A stretch of DNA of 14,666 bases from Bacteroidales bacterium (GCA_003162595.1 PMNJ01000343.1:1-14666); one strand, 5' to 3'; positions 7,322-13,889 are shown, counted from the stretch's first letter. The notes: generated from the sequence alone by a model not told the origin. Numbers and translations are program-made.

Positions 7322-7338
7322 TATCACAAAATGTGATA
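7322..7338. promoter_or_regulatory. Upstream palindrome C of ORF6N copy 1
   Basis: Seven-base perfect arms TATCACA and TGTGATA around AAA. Its 13-base core is the exact reverse complement of the core inside the gene at 6969-6995. Confidence 0.65.
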
Positions 7339-7349
7339 GCTTATTTCAC

Positions 7350-7375
7350 GCAGCGAGCGTTTCAATCCAAATTTA
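7350..7375. promoter_or_regulatory. Conserved upstream element of ORF6N copy 1
   Basis: GCAGCGAGC, then GTTTCAATCCAAATTTA. The same element (24 of 27 positions including one gap) lies at 13611-13637 upstream of the second ORF6N gene. Similarity between the two loci ends here, so it marks the outer border of the cassette and may hold the promoter. Confidence 0.6.
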
Positions 7376-7441
7376 CAAAGGAAAACTGATAAATCAATAG
7401 AAATTTAATATTGATTGCACAATGGTGCATGGTGCATGGTG

Positions 7442-7523
7442 CAAGGAGATTAACTCTTTGTGAAACTTTGTGCCTTAGTGTCCTGGTGGCAGAAAAGGGC
7501 ACACGACGCACGACTCACGACTC
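7442..7523. repeat. Direct repeat, right copy, flanking the first ORF6N cassette
   Basis: Partner of 6518-6599 in the same orientation. It is followed by the same ACGACTCACGAC words. The stretch from 7524 to 7644 has no gene; a GGTACGCGGCATGCGG word at about 7619-7634 echoes one at about 6231-6256. Confidence 0.85.
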
Positions 7524-7644
7524 ACTGCTCATCTCCTACAGTTCATTCTTTTGTTAATAATTATTCTATTCTTTAAACTTAGGAGCCTGATAACAGACAG
7601 GAATAATAATAAGAAAACGGTACGCGGCATGCGGTGTGTGTAAT

Positions 7645-8787
7645 CTAAATAACCAGATGTTTGCACCCTGTGTGCCCGCCAGCTTGATAGTTCAATATAT
7701 AATTTGTACTTCTTCCACCGGATTCATCTTTTTTCAATATGCCTTTAGCTATCAGATCCTGAATGTCTCTCAACGCTGAATCGGAAGAACATTTGTTGAT
7801 ATTCGCCCATTTTGAAGTGGTAAGCTTTCCTTCAAATCCCTCAAGCAAAAGGTTTAACATGGATCTCTGACGTTCATTAAGAATTTTATCAGAATTGTTT
7901 CTCCAAAATTCTGCTTTGTTCAATACCCTGGCTATAACGGATTCAGTCGATCCAAGTGCATTCAGGAGGCAGTTCAGATACCATAATAACCATTCCGTTA
8001 TATCAAGACCACCTTTCTGGGTCTTTTCGAGTACCCGGTAATATTCTTTTCTGTCAGTCCGGATCCGGGCCGACATGCTGTAAAACCTCAGGCTGCTTTT
8101 ATCTGACCTGGCGAGAAGCATTTCAGCCAGCGCTCTTGCAAGTCTTCCGTTTCCGTCCTCAAATGGGTGAACCGTGATGAACCATAAATGAGCAACTGCA
8201 GACTTTATTATCTGATCGTTATAATCATCCCTGTTGAACCATTTAATGAACCTTCCCATTTCCCTATCAACCACAGATGCAGCAGGCGCCTGAAAATGAA
8301 TTGTCTCTTTTCCAATAACTCCCGACACTACCTGCATGGGTCCTTTCAGATCCTTGCGCCATGCTCCAATAGTGATCCTCGAAATCCTGCTTCTCCCACC
8401 AGGAAAAAGCGTGGAATGCCAGGCAAATAATCTTTGCTTAGCCAGGGGCAGTTGATAATTCTCAACAGCATCAATCATCATATCCACTATTCCGTCAACA
8501 TTTCTTCCTGATTCAACCGGGTCTGCAATTTCGATTCCAAGATGTCTGGCAACAGAAGATCTGACCTGTTCCTGGCTTAATATCTCCCCTTCTATCTCCG
8601 AAGATTTCATAACCTCCAGAATCACTGTATCAAGGAAAGCTTCTCTTTTGAGCTCAAAACCGAGTGATTCCATTCTCCCCAGTATCCTGCCCTGCATATT
8701 GCGGACTTCTCCCAGAAGATCAATAATTTTTCCGTTATCCCATTTAAAATCAGGCCACTCCTTATTCTGATAAATATATTCTGCCAT
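7645..8787 (-). CDS. Fic-family protein AMPylase with C-terminal winged helix
   Basis: A 380-residue protein from the ATG at 8787. Upstream in-frame ATGs exist at 8808 and 8796, but they lie in or beside a palindromic operator, and DUF4172-type proteins begin close to the YIYQ..WP.F segment seen at residues 4-14. The core motif HPFEDGNGR (207-215) is the complete Fic signature, with catalytic His207, so AMP transfer to a protein hydroxyl is expected. An inhibitory motif S-xxx-E-G is seen at residues 62-67 (SSEIEG), placing autoinhibition in the N-terminal part of the same chain. Residues about 305-365 form a winged helix, with the wing-like SGGRSTNYIL at 356-365. Two operator-like palindromes just upstream suggest that it controls its own gene. 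No separate antitoxin gene is adjacent. Confidence 0.92.
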   Translation of the reverse strand: MAEYIYQNKEWPDFKWDNGKIIDLLGEVRNMQGRILGRMESLGFELKREAFLDTVILEVMKSSEIEGEILSQEQVRSSVARHLGIEIADPVESGRNVDGIVDMMIDAVENYQLPLAKQRLFAWHSTLFPGGRSRISRITIGAWRKDLKGPMQVVSGVIGKETIHFQAPAASVVDREMGRFIKWFNRDDYNDQIIKSAVAHLWFITVHPFEDGNGRLARALAEMLLARSDKSSLRFYSMSARIRTDRKEYYRVLEKTQKGGLDITEWLLWYLNCLLNALGSTESVIARVLNKAEFWRNNSDKILNERQRSMLNLLLEGFEGKLTTSKWANINKCSSDSALRDIQDLIAKGILKKDESGGRSTNYILNYQAGGHTGCKHLVI

Positions 8788-8790
8788 ACT

Positions 8791-8805
8791 CCGCATATTA
8801 TGCGG
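8791..8805. promoter_or_regulatory. Palindromic operator 1 at the fic start
   Basis: CCGCATATTATGCGG, a perfect palindrome around one base, ends four bases before the chosen fic ATG and would cover the ribosome binding region. Binding here would block expression. Confidence 0.7.
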
Positions 8806-8820
8806 CAAATATAAAGCTTA

Positions 8821-8859
8821 TTCACCGCATTTACAAATATTCACCGCATATTATGCGGT
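8821..8859. promoter_or_regulatory. Operator 2 and half-site upstream of fic
   Basis: ACCGCATATTATGCGGT at 8843-8859 is a perfect palindrome with the same core as operator 1. A half-site TTCACCGCAT at 8821-8830 repeats 8840-8849 exactly. The three sites sit within 70 bases, as in autoregulated toxin or regulator genes. Confidence 0.7.
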
Positions 8860-9011
8860 ATTTATGGCGAGAAATCCCCGCATTCTTGTTAAACGGCTTG
8901 ATGTGTACGGCACGGGGCGTGGGGCTCCGGGCTCAGGGTGCAGAGTGCAGGACAAAAATTGACAATGATTAATTTACCATAACGAATCCGAAATAAAATG
9001 GTGTAAATATC

Positions 9012-9039
9012 TTTGCAATCTAAATAATTATTATATTTG
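9012..9039 (+). promoter_or_regulatory. Likely Bacteroidota-type promoter of hipBA
   Basis: TTTG at 9012-9015 and TATATTTG at 9032-9039 fit the -33 (TTTG) and -7 (TAnnTTTG) boxes of the phylum, though the 16-base gap is a little short. Transcription would begin close to 9046, within the first operator-like repeat. A TATAAT at 9064-9069 is an alternative -10 box. Confidence 0.45.
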
Positions 9040-9041
9040 TA

Positions 9042-9101
9042 TGAAATATCATGCATTAACCTATATAATAGCACTTAATGACTGAAATATCATACATAAA
9101 C
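9042..9101 (+). promoter_or_regulatory. Duplicated operator-like repeats at the hipB start
   Basis: TGAAATATCATGCATTAAC (9042-9060) and TGAAATATCATACATAAAC (9083-9101) agree at 17 of 19 positions and are 41 bases apart, close to four DNA turns. The first lies at the expected transcription start and the second just inside hipB, a layout suited to autorepression by HipB or HipAB. Confidence 0.6.
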
Positions 9102-9434
9102 ATACAGGCTGCAAGTGATTCCGCTCTGATCAGGACATTAGGAGCTTTCATTAAGCATCACCGTGTACAGCAAAATAAATCTCAGGCACAACTTGCAAAG
9201 GAGGCCGGAATAGTCCGTTCAACTTTGAGTCTTTTCGAAAGAGGAGAAAACACCAGCTTGCTTGTATTTATACAGTTGCTACGGGCTTTAAAACTGCTCC
9301 GGCTGCTTCAGCAATTTGAAATTAAAGAGGAACTAAGCCCTCTGCAACTGGCAAAAATTGAGCAATCTAAAAAGACAAGGGCACGCAGAAAAAATACAAA
9401 AAGCAAGAACCCTGAACCAAAATCAGACTGGTAA
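9078..9434 (+). CDS. hipB: HipB-like antitoxin, XRE-family helix-turn-helix
   Basis: A 118-residue protein with an XRE-type helix-turn-helix at about residues 18-75: LGAFIKHHRVQQNKSQAQLA (21-40) followed by AGIVRSTLSLFERGENTS (43-60), where the second helix is the recognition helix. The last 30 residues are basic and probably disordered, suited to binding the toxin or DNA. The gene is followed after two bases by hipA, so the two are translated together. HipB proteins bind operators as dimers, repress the operon and hold the HipA kinase inactive. The repeats around its start are the likely operators. Alternative readings as a plain XRE regulator are unlikely given the neighbour. Confidence 0.88.
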   Translation: MTEISYINIQAASDSALIRTLGAFIKHHRVQQNKSQAQLAKEAGIVRSTLSLFERGENTSLLVFIQLLRALKLLRLLQQFEIKEELSPLQLAKIEQSKKTRARRKNTKSKNPEPKSDW

Positions 9435-9436
9435 CA

Positions 9437-10738
9437 ATGGATACAGCTTATGTAAATCTCTGGAATAACCGTGTTGGCGCAGTTGCATGGAACGCTGAAA
9501 GAGGAACAGGCACCTTTCAGTTTGAACCCTCCTTTATAACCAGTAACCTGGATATTGCGCCTTTGAAAATTCCATTGAGAGAAGTCCGGAATCAGCCTAT
9601 TAATTTCCCGGAACTAAGGAATAGTATCGCATTCAAAGGACTCCCCGGATTACTAGCTGATGTTCTTCCCGACAAGTACGGGAATGCACTTGTTAATACC
9701 TGGCTTGCGCGAAACGGAAGACCTTCTGATAGTTTGAATCCTGTTGAATTGCTCTGCTTTGTCGGTAAGCGGGGTATGGGAGCCCTGGAATTTGAGCCTG
9801 CCATCCCAAAGGGACCAGATACATCCACAGTTGTCGAAATTGGAAGCCTGGTACAGATTGCAAATGAAATACTTTCGGGCAGACAGGATTTTTCAGCAAA
9901 TCTTTCTGAAAACAAAGAAAGGGCGCTGCTTGATATATTGAAAATTGGCACCTCAGCAGGCGGGGCCAGAGCAAAAGCAGTTATTTCTTTTAACCCTGTA
10001 ACCAGAGAGGTTAGAAGCGGACAGGTCCCTGCTCCAAAAGGATTCACACACTGGCTTATAAAATTCGATGGTGTCACTGACTCTCAATTCGGTGCAACAC
10101 ACGGATATGGCCGTGTTGAAATGGCATACCACCTGATGGCTAAAGCTGCAGAAATTGAAATGACCGAATGCCGGTTGTTTGAAGAAGATGGAAGAGCTCA
10201 TTTTATGACGCGAAGATTTGACCGGGAACCCGGGAAAGGGAAAATTCATATGCAGAGTTTTTGCGCAATGCAGCATTATGATTTCACCGATATAGCCGAT
10301 TTCAGTTACGAACAACTCTTTGAGACTATGCGTATGCTTGGCCTTCCATATCCTGAAGCGGAACAGTTGTTCAGACGGATGGTATTTAATGTAATTGCCC
10401 GAAACTGTGACGACCATACTAAAAACTTTGCATTCCTGATGGATAAAACCGGTAACTGGAGACTTTCACCTGCATTTGATGTCTGCCATTCTTTTCGCCC
10501 GGAAAGCCCATGGGTAAGTCAGCAATCCCTGAGTGTGAATGGCAAAAGGAAAAATATCACCAGCGATGATTTTTTATCGGTTGCCAAAAACATGAATATA
10601 AAAAAAGCAGGAAATATCATCACACAAATAAATGAGACTGTAAAAAACTGGCAATCTTATGCAGAGGAGATAAAAGTGAAGCCGGAGCTTAGAGATGCAA
10701 TAAACAAAACCCTTATAAATTCAGACAGAATCTCCTGA
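9437..10738 (+). CDS. hipA: HipA-like serine/threonine kinase toxin
   Basis: A 433-residue protein, close in length to E. coli HipA (440). The N-terminal HipA-N/couple domain occupies about residues 5-110, with GLPGLLADVLPDKYG at 68-82. The kinase part has the glycine-rich GTSAGGARAK (171-180), containing a serine at the place of the autophosphorylated one, RRFDRE (259-264), the catalytic NCDDHTKNFAF (323-333, Asp325 likely catalytic) and LSPAFDV (343-349, Asp348 metal-binding). All key residues are present, so it should be an active kinase. E. coli HipA phosphorylates glutamyl-tRNA synthetase and causes growth arrest; related kinases use other tRNA-synthetase or ribosomal targets, so the target here is open. 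It lies two bases behind hipB. No clear terminator follows before the minus-strand gene ending at 10853. Confidence 0.92.
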   Translation: MDTAYVNLWNNRVGAVAWNAERGTGTFQFEPSFITSNLDIAPLKIPLREVRNQPINFPELRNSIAFKGLPGLLADVLPDKYGNALVNTWLARNGRPSDSLNPVELLCFVGKRGMGALEFEPAIPKGPDTSTVVEIGSLVQIANEILSGRQDFSANLSENKERALLDILKIGTSAGGARAKAVISFNPVTREVRSGQVPAPKGFTHWLIKFDGVTDSQFGATHGYGRVEMAYHLMAKAAEIEMTECRLFEEDGRAHFMTRRFDREPGKGKIHMQSFCAMQHYDFTDIADFSYEQLFETMRMLGLPYPEAEQLFRRMVFNVIARNCDDHTKNFAFLMDKTGNWRLSPAFDVCHSFRPESPWVSQQSLSVNGKRKNITSDDFLSVAKNMNIKKAGNIITQINETVKNWQSYAEEIKVKPELRDAINKTLINSDRIS

Positions 10739-10852
10739 TTTCTCCCCTGAGATTTCCGGTAACAGATTTAAGGCTTTTTGTAAACTCTGTTTCTTTCGAT
10801 ATCCCTTTTTATTTAATTACAGTTTGCTTCATGAAAATCTTTAGAATTTATA

Positions 10853-11317
10853 TTATAGTGCCCCCATCAGATCACCCCATGAAACATTGGCAGCTGGTTC
10901 AGGCGGGAACGACATCATCGGCCTTTGACCAGGATCGGTGTTATTTTTGACTTTATGTCTGATCCTGTGTGATTTGACTTCATTCCGTTCCTGACTAATC
11001 CTATGATATCGGGTAAACACTTTTCGAGAATGTTCTATCTCAATCAATTCACTATCAAAGCTCTCAGGAGAAAGAGCTTTCAGCTTCCCAAGCACGATTT
11101 CAAGCTCCGGATGCTTAATCTCTCTTCTGATCCTGATTAGAGATTTTACCACTGCATCCAGAATACCGGGGTCCGTGATCCCAACAGATAAGATGGTAAA
11201 TGGATGAGCGCATTCAGGTTTGCAGGCATATAAAAGTTTTTTTCCAATTGCAGATAGGCTGCATTCCGGCGGTGTTACTTTGAAACTGAAATCTAAAATA
11301 TTCAAGAGCTGTGACAA
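10853..11317 (-). CDS. Hypothetical protein of 154 residues
   Basis: I do not recognise this protein. The frame has normal-looking codon choice and no competing frame, so it is probably real or recently real. Residues 1-80 mix hydrophobic and cysteine residues (Cys19, Cys32, Cys36), with a CKPEC pair that could be a metal site but lacks a second pair. Residues 60-120 look helical and charged, and the end is Pro-rich then WGDLMGAL. It is convergent with hipA and divergent from the fragment at 11368. The 114 bases between it and hipA hold nothing I recognise. Confidence 0.5.
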   Translation of the reverse strand: MSQLLNILDFSFKVTPPECSLSAIGKKLLYACKPECAHPFTILSVGITDPGILDAVVKSLIRIRREIKHPELEIVLGKLKALSPESFDSELIEIEHSRKVFTRYHRISQERNEVKSHRIRHKVKNNTDPGQRPMMSFPPEPAANVSWGDLMGAL

Positions 11318-11367
11318 CTAAACTGTCATACGAAAAACAAAAAAACAAGTTACAAATAATAATCTGA

Positions 11368-11562
11368 AAACCTAAATCTTATGAAAACACCAGCGATTCA
11401 ATTCACAACTTACGGAAACACAGGATTAGTTCAGATAAACATGAATCGAACTTCAGGGTACTGGAATCGCTTGATATTTTTGATACGGCTGAAAGAAATT
11501 CTGATCAGCAATATCCGGATGCAGGTCAGTTAAAGATGGCTGAAAATGCTATATTTAGATAA
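11368..11562 (+). pseudogene. Possible gene fragment without start codon
   Basis: A frame open after a TGA at 11365, with 64 codons to a TAA at 11560-11562. It reads protein-like, with SYENTSDSIHNLRKH near the start and ESLDIFDTAERNSDQQYPDA further on, but it has no ATG before codon 57. It could be the end of a lost gene. A short ATG-started frame in another phase (11381-11533) looks less protein-like. The rest of 11318-11587 shows nothing. Confidence 0.25.
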
Positions 11563-11587
11563 TTATTAGAAGCCTGGCTCCCACAAA

Positions 11588-12139
11588 ATGAGAAAAAATC
11601 CTTTCATTACTGAATTCAATAAGAAATTCAGGAACACAGGCCTGGCTGTTTCGCCAGTCAAAAATGGAAAAGATTTTGTCATTTCGAATAATGAAGCATC
11701 AAAAGTCCTTCTTGTTCGAACTGAATATCCTTTTGACGACAAAGAAAAGGAATACCTGAGGTACCCGGCGCCTTTTTACAAGGCTGAAGCAGTCTTGTTT
11801 TTCAGATTTGCTGTTAATAATTCTGTCTATCCTCCTGATATAATAGTTTTCATCTATGAGAATCAGGTATTAAAAAGAACTGATTTTCTCATTTTCAAGG
11901 CAGCAACACTAAAAGAGTGTCTGGGGAAAGTTCCGGTAAAGCCGGATAAGTCAGGTTATTATAACTTGCTTTTATGGATCTTCCCCGGCGATTTTGTCTT
12001 TGTGGCAAACAATATATCCGGTGAAGGGGAATGGTATCTGCTTGGAGGGCTGCAAAGTAAAAATGATCCTGTAGACTGTATGGCCAAAGAAAGCGAAAGA
12101 GATCTCTCCGGGTATCTTAACCGCTGGGATGTATTTTAA
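11588..12139 (+). CDS. Hypothetical protein of 183 residues
   Basis: I do not recognise this family. It has no signal peptide or membrane segment, and looks like a mixed alpha/beta cytoplasmic protein: strands at VLLVRTEYPF (40-49), AVLFFRFAVN (68-77), DIIVFIYEN (84-92) and LLLWIFPGDFVFVANN (127-142). The N-terminus is basic (MRKNPFITEFNKKFRN). It is on the same strand as the phosphatase-like gene 60 bases downstream and may be co-transcribed with it. Clean codon use and the length argue that it is real. Confidence 0.65.
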   Translation: MRKNPFITEFNKKFRNTGLAVSPVKNGKDFVISNNEASKVLLVRTEYPFDDKEKEYLRYPAPFYKAEAVLFFRFAVNNSVYPPDIIVFIYENQVLKRTDFLIFKAATLKECLGKVPVKPDKSGYYNLLLWIFPGDFVFVANNISGEGEWYLLGGLQSKNDPVDCMAKESERDLSGYLNRWDVF

Positions 12140-12199
12140 ACCTCAGAATTTGGCTGGTCCGGTTTATTTATTTTATTTGCCATTATTAAATTATTCCCA

Positions 12200-12520
12200 A
12201 TGAAGCTGCTTTTTATCTGCAATGAGAATAAGATGCGCAGCAGGACTGCAGAGCTTGTATATTCTCAAAATCCGCAATATGAGGCCAAATCGGCCGGCGT
12301 TACAAGGGGTGCTAAAGTTAAGGTCACATCAGAGCTCCTTCACTGGGCTGATATGATATTTGTTATGGAAGAAGAACAGCGAAAATTTCTGCTTAGGAAA
12401 TTTCCGGCTGATATAGGTTTCAGGGAGATAATTATTTTTGATATTCCTGATACATACTATATAATGGAGCCGGAACTGGTTAAATTGATAATAGAGGCGG
12501 TCACACCATACCTGGAATAA
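12200..12520 (+). CDS. Compact low-molecular-weight protein tyrosine phosphatase-like protein
   Basis: A 106-residue protein with the C-x5-R-S signature at the N-terminus as in low-molecular-weight tyrosine phosphatases: FICNENKMRSRTAE, with Cys7 as nucleophile and Arg13. The general acid is probably Asp84 in FDIPDTYY. SAGV at 31-34 and WADMIFVMEEEQ at 49-60 also match the fold. Classical members have about 150 residues; this one lacks a stretch, mostly after VMEEEQ, as in a shorter subfamily of the group. Reaction would be hydrolysis of phosphotyrosine or a similar phosphomonoester, in the cytoplasm. It follows an unknown gene on the same strand. Arsenate-reductase function, which shares the fold, is less likely because the extra cysteines are missing. 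Confidence 0.85.
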   Translation: MKLLFICNENKMRSRTAELVYSQNPQYEAKSAGVTRGAKVKVTSELLHWADMIFVMEEEQRKFLLRKFPADIGFREIIIFDIPDTYYIMEPELVKLIIEAVTPYLE

Positions 12521-12610
12521 TGAATGTATTTTAATGGGGGAATTTGCTACGTCTCCTGTGAATCTTTGAGCCCCATAGTGACTTGTTGACAAAAAAAGAT
12601 AGCGCTCAAA

Positions 12611-12993
12611 TCATTCTTCGGGATCCTCTTCAAAACCATGAAAGGGGATATCATCGTCCGGGTCTTTATCGAAAGGACCGACACCCGGAGGATTAAACAG
12701 TCCCCAACGATCAATTATATAATCCCATTTATCAAATCCCGCCACCCAGTCTATGAACAAAAGACGATATTCTTCAATCAGGTCCCTTACGATCTGATAA
12801 TATTCAACATATTCAAAGCCAAAGGCATCGAGAGAATGATTCTGTACCATCAGGTCGCGTGAAGTTTTCTGTACTCATTGTTTTCAGGGATAAGTGCAGT
12901 TATTTTGTGCACCATATCAAAGATCTCTTTCCCTTTCCGGTAAATCGGAAGTTTTTCAGGTTTGGGATCATCTTCTTCGTCTTCAAAATCCAT
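12611..12993 (-). pseudogene. Conserved Bacteroidota hypothetical, split by internal deletion and frameshift
   Basis: Two frames on the minus strand. The first (12993 to a TGA at 12852-12850) gives 47 residues starting MDFEDEEDDPKPEKLPIYRK, with FDMVHKITALIPENN. The second (12850-12611) gives 79 residues with HSLDAFGFEYVEYYQIVRDL and RWGLFNPPGVGPFDKDPDDD. I recall these as the start and end of one acidic protein family in this phylum, with about 40 residues between them that are missing here. The bases before the second ATG still read Arg-Asp-Leu in its frame, as in the middle of that family. The frames overlap as TGATG, so coupled translation of two pieces cannot be excluded. The start of the first overlaps the end of the upstream ORF6N gene by 11 bases. 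Confidence 0.6.
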
Positions 12994-13528
12994 AATAATT
13001 AGTTTTAAGTCCTATGCGTTTACGTTGCTTAAAACCGGTTTCTTCCTGTTTTGATTGTTCAAGTTCCTTGAGATATTCAAAAATCAGACTGACCTTTTCA
13101 TCAAGCTCGATATCTTTCTTTTCAAGCATTTCAAGCTTCTTCAGAATTTCCTTATGGGATTCAATCATTGCTCTCATCCTTGTAAACACCCGGATAACCT
13201 GTATATAAACGGAAATTGCTCTTTCACTGTTTAAGACACTGGAGAGCATAGCTACTCCTTGTTCAGTAAATACCATTGGCCTGAATCGGGAACCACCCCA
13301 ACTTGATGTCACAATTTGTGATCTCAAGTTTCTAAACTCCTCATCTGTAAGCTGAAACATAAAATCGTCAGGAAAGCGTTTGAGATTTCTTTTTACGGTC
13401 TGATTAAGAACCCTTGTATCAACACCATATAACTCAGCAAGATCACGATCAATCATTACCTTCTTATCTCTGATAATATAAATTTTATTTATTATCGTTT
13501 CGTCCGGAAGTATTTGCAGTTCTTTCAT
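12983..13528 (-). CDS. ORF6N-domain protein, copy 2
   Basis: A 181-residue paralogue of the protein at 6653-7204. The ORF6N domain spans about residues 10-105: DLAELYGVDTRVLNQTVKRN (29-48), RFPDDFMFQLTDEEF (51-65), LRSQIVTSSWGG (68-79), VFTEQGVAMLSSVLNSERA (86-104). A coiled-coil region (about 120-158) and the tail FKQRKRIGLKTN follow. The tail is almost identical to copy 1, while the domain differs more. The Trp-Gly-Gly following LRSQIVTSS is the common form in the family; copy 1 has a variant there. Start at 13528 follows a single strong palindrome by 25 bases. Its end runs past the shared KTN by four residues into the neighbouring hypothetical gene, as expected if a cassette was inserted there. 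Confidence 0.9.
   Translation of the reverse strand: MKELQILPDETIINKIYIIRDKKVMIDRDLAELYGVDTRVLNQTVKRNLKRFPDDFMFQLTDEEFRNLRSQIVTSSWGGSRFRPMVFTEQGVAMLSSVLNSERAISVYIQVIRVFTRMRAMIESHKEILKKLEMLEKKDIELDEKVSLIFEYLKELEQSKQEETGFKQRKRIGLKTNYYGF
13300..13330. repeat. Inverted repeat inside ORF6N copy 2
   Basis: Fifteen-base arms starting AACTTGA, agreeing at 13 of 15 positions around one central base. It covers codons for NLRSQIVTSS. The core TCACAATTTGTGA is identical to that of the upstream palindrome at 13554-13580 and differs in its centre from the core of copy 1. Confidence 0.85.
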
Positions 13529-13553
13529 AAAAACTATTTATAAACCTGGTTAA

Positions 13554-13580
13554 TTGGATATCACAATTTGTGATTTCCAA
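13554..13580. promoter_or_regulatory. Upstream palindrome of ORF6N copy 2
   Basis: Thirteen-base arms starting TTGGATATCACAA, with one mismatch and a one-base centre. It lies 25 bases before the ORF6N start, a good place for an operator. Confidence 0.7.
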
Positions 13581-13610
13581 TTTTATATCATTCAATAGGT
13601 TCAATTTGCT

Positions 13611-13637
13611 GCAGCGAGCAGTTTCAAATCAAATTTA
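13611..13637. promoter_or_regulatory. Conserved upstream element of ORF6N copy 2
   Basis: GCAGCGAGCAGTTTCAA then ATCAAATTTA, the counterpart of 7350-7375. It lies 83 bases before the start, against 146 in copy 1, because copy 1 has two more palindromes between. Confidence 0.6.
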
Positions 13638-13650
13638 AGAATATTTTCTT

Positions 13651-13709
13651 TAACCACAAAGGTCGCAAAGACCACCTTCGGTGGTTAAGACGCAAAGGGC
13701 ACAAAGAGT
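13651..13709. repeat. CACAAAG-type intergenic repeat with small hairpins
   Basis: TAACCACAAAGGTCGCAAAG, a hairpin ACCACC-TTC-GGTGGT at 13671-13685, then GACGCAAAGGGCACAAAGAG. It is a diverged, reverse-oriented relative of the repeat at 6518 and 7442. A second small stem GGTC/GACC spans 13661-13673. Confidence 0.6.
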
Positions 13710-13889
13710 TCATAGTGACTATTAAGTAGCCTATCTCAACCTTAACCTCTATTGGCACGACGTTCGGGGAGCGAGGTGCGTGGTATGCAGAGAGTGAAGA
13801 GCTCTAAAAAATACTACCTCAAAAACTCAGAAGTTCTAGAAAACCATCAAGTTTCTCAAAACTATCTAAACGGTGGTGCGTTGGCAAAA
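13710..13889. other. Gene-free stretch, nothing recognised
   Basis: No protein-like frame and no clear structured element. A 99-codon frame crosses it from 13752 but translates repeat DNA further on and has no family character. Confidence 0.5.

Noticed and set aside
8889..9074. 61-codon minus-strand frame
   Set aside because: Partly translation of GAGCCC-type word repeats and of the hipB promoter region.
9592..10417. Long minus-strand frames opposite hipA (161 and 154 codons)
   Set aside because: Antisense shadows; the plus strand carries a full HipA with all motifs.
13651..13709. Possible CRISPR-like repeat
   Set aside because: The CACAAAG words are not evenly spaced, have no unique spacers and no cas genes nearby.
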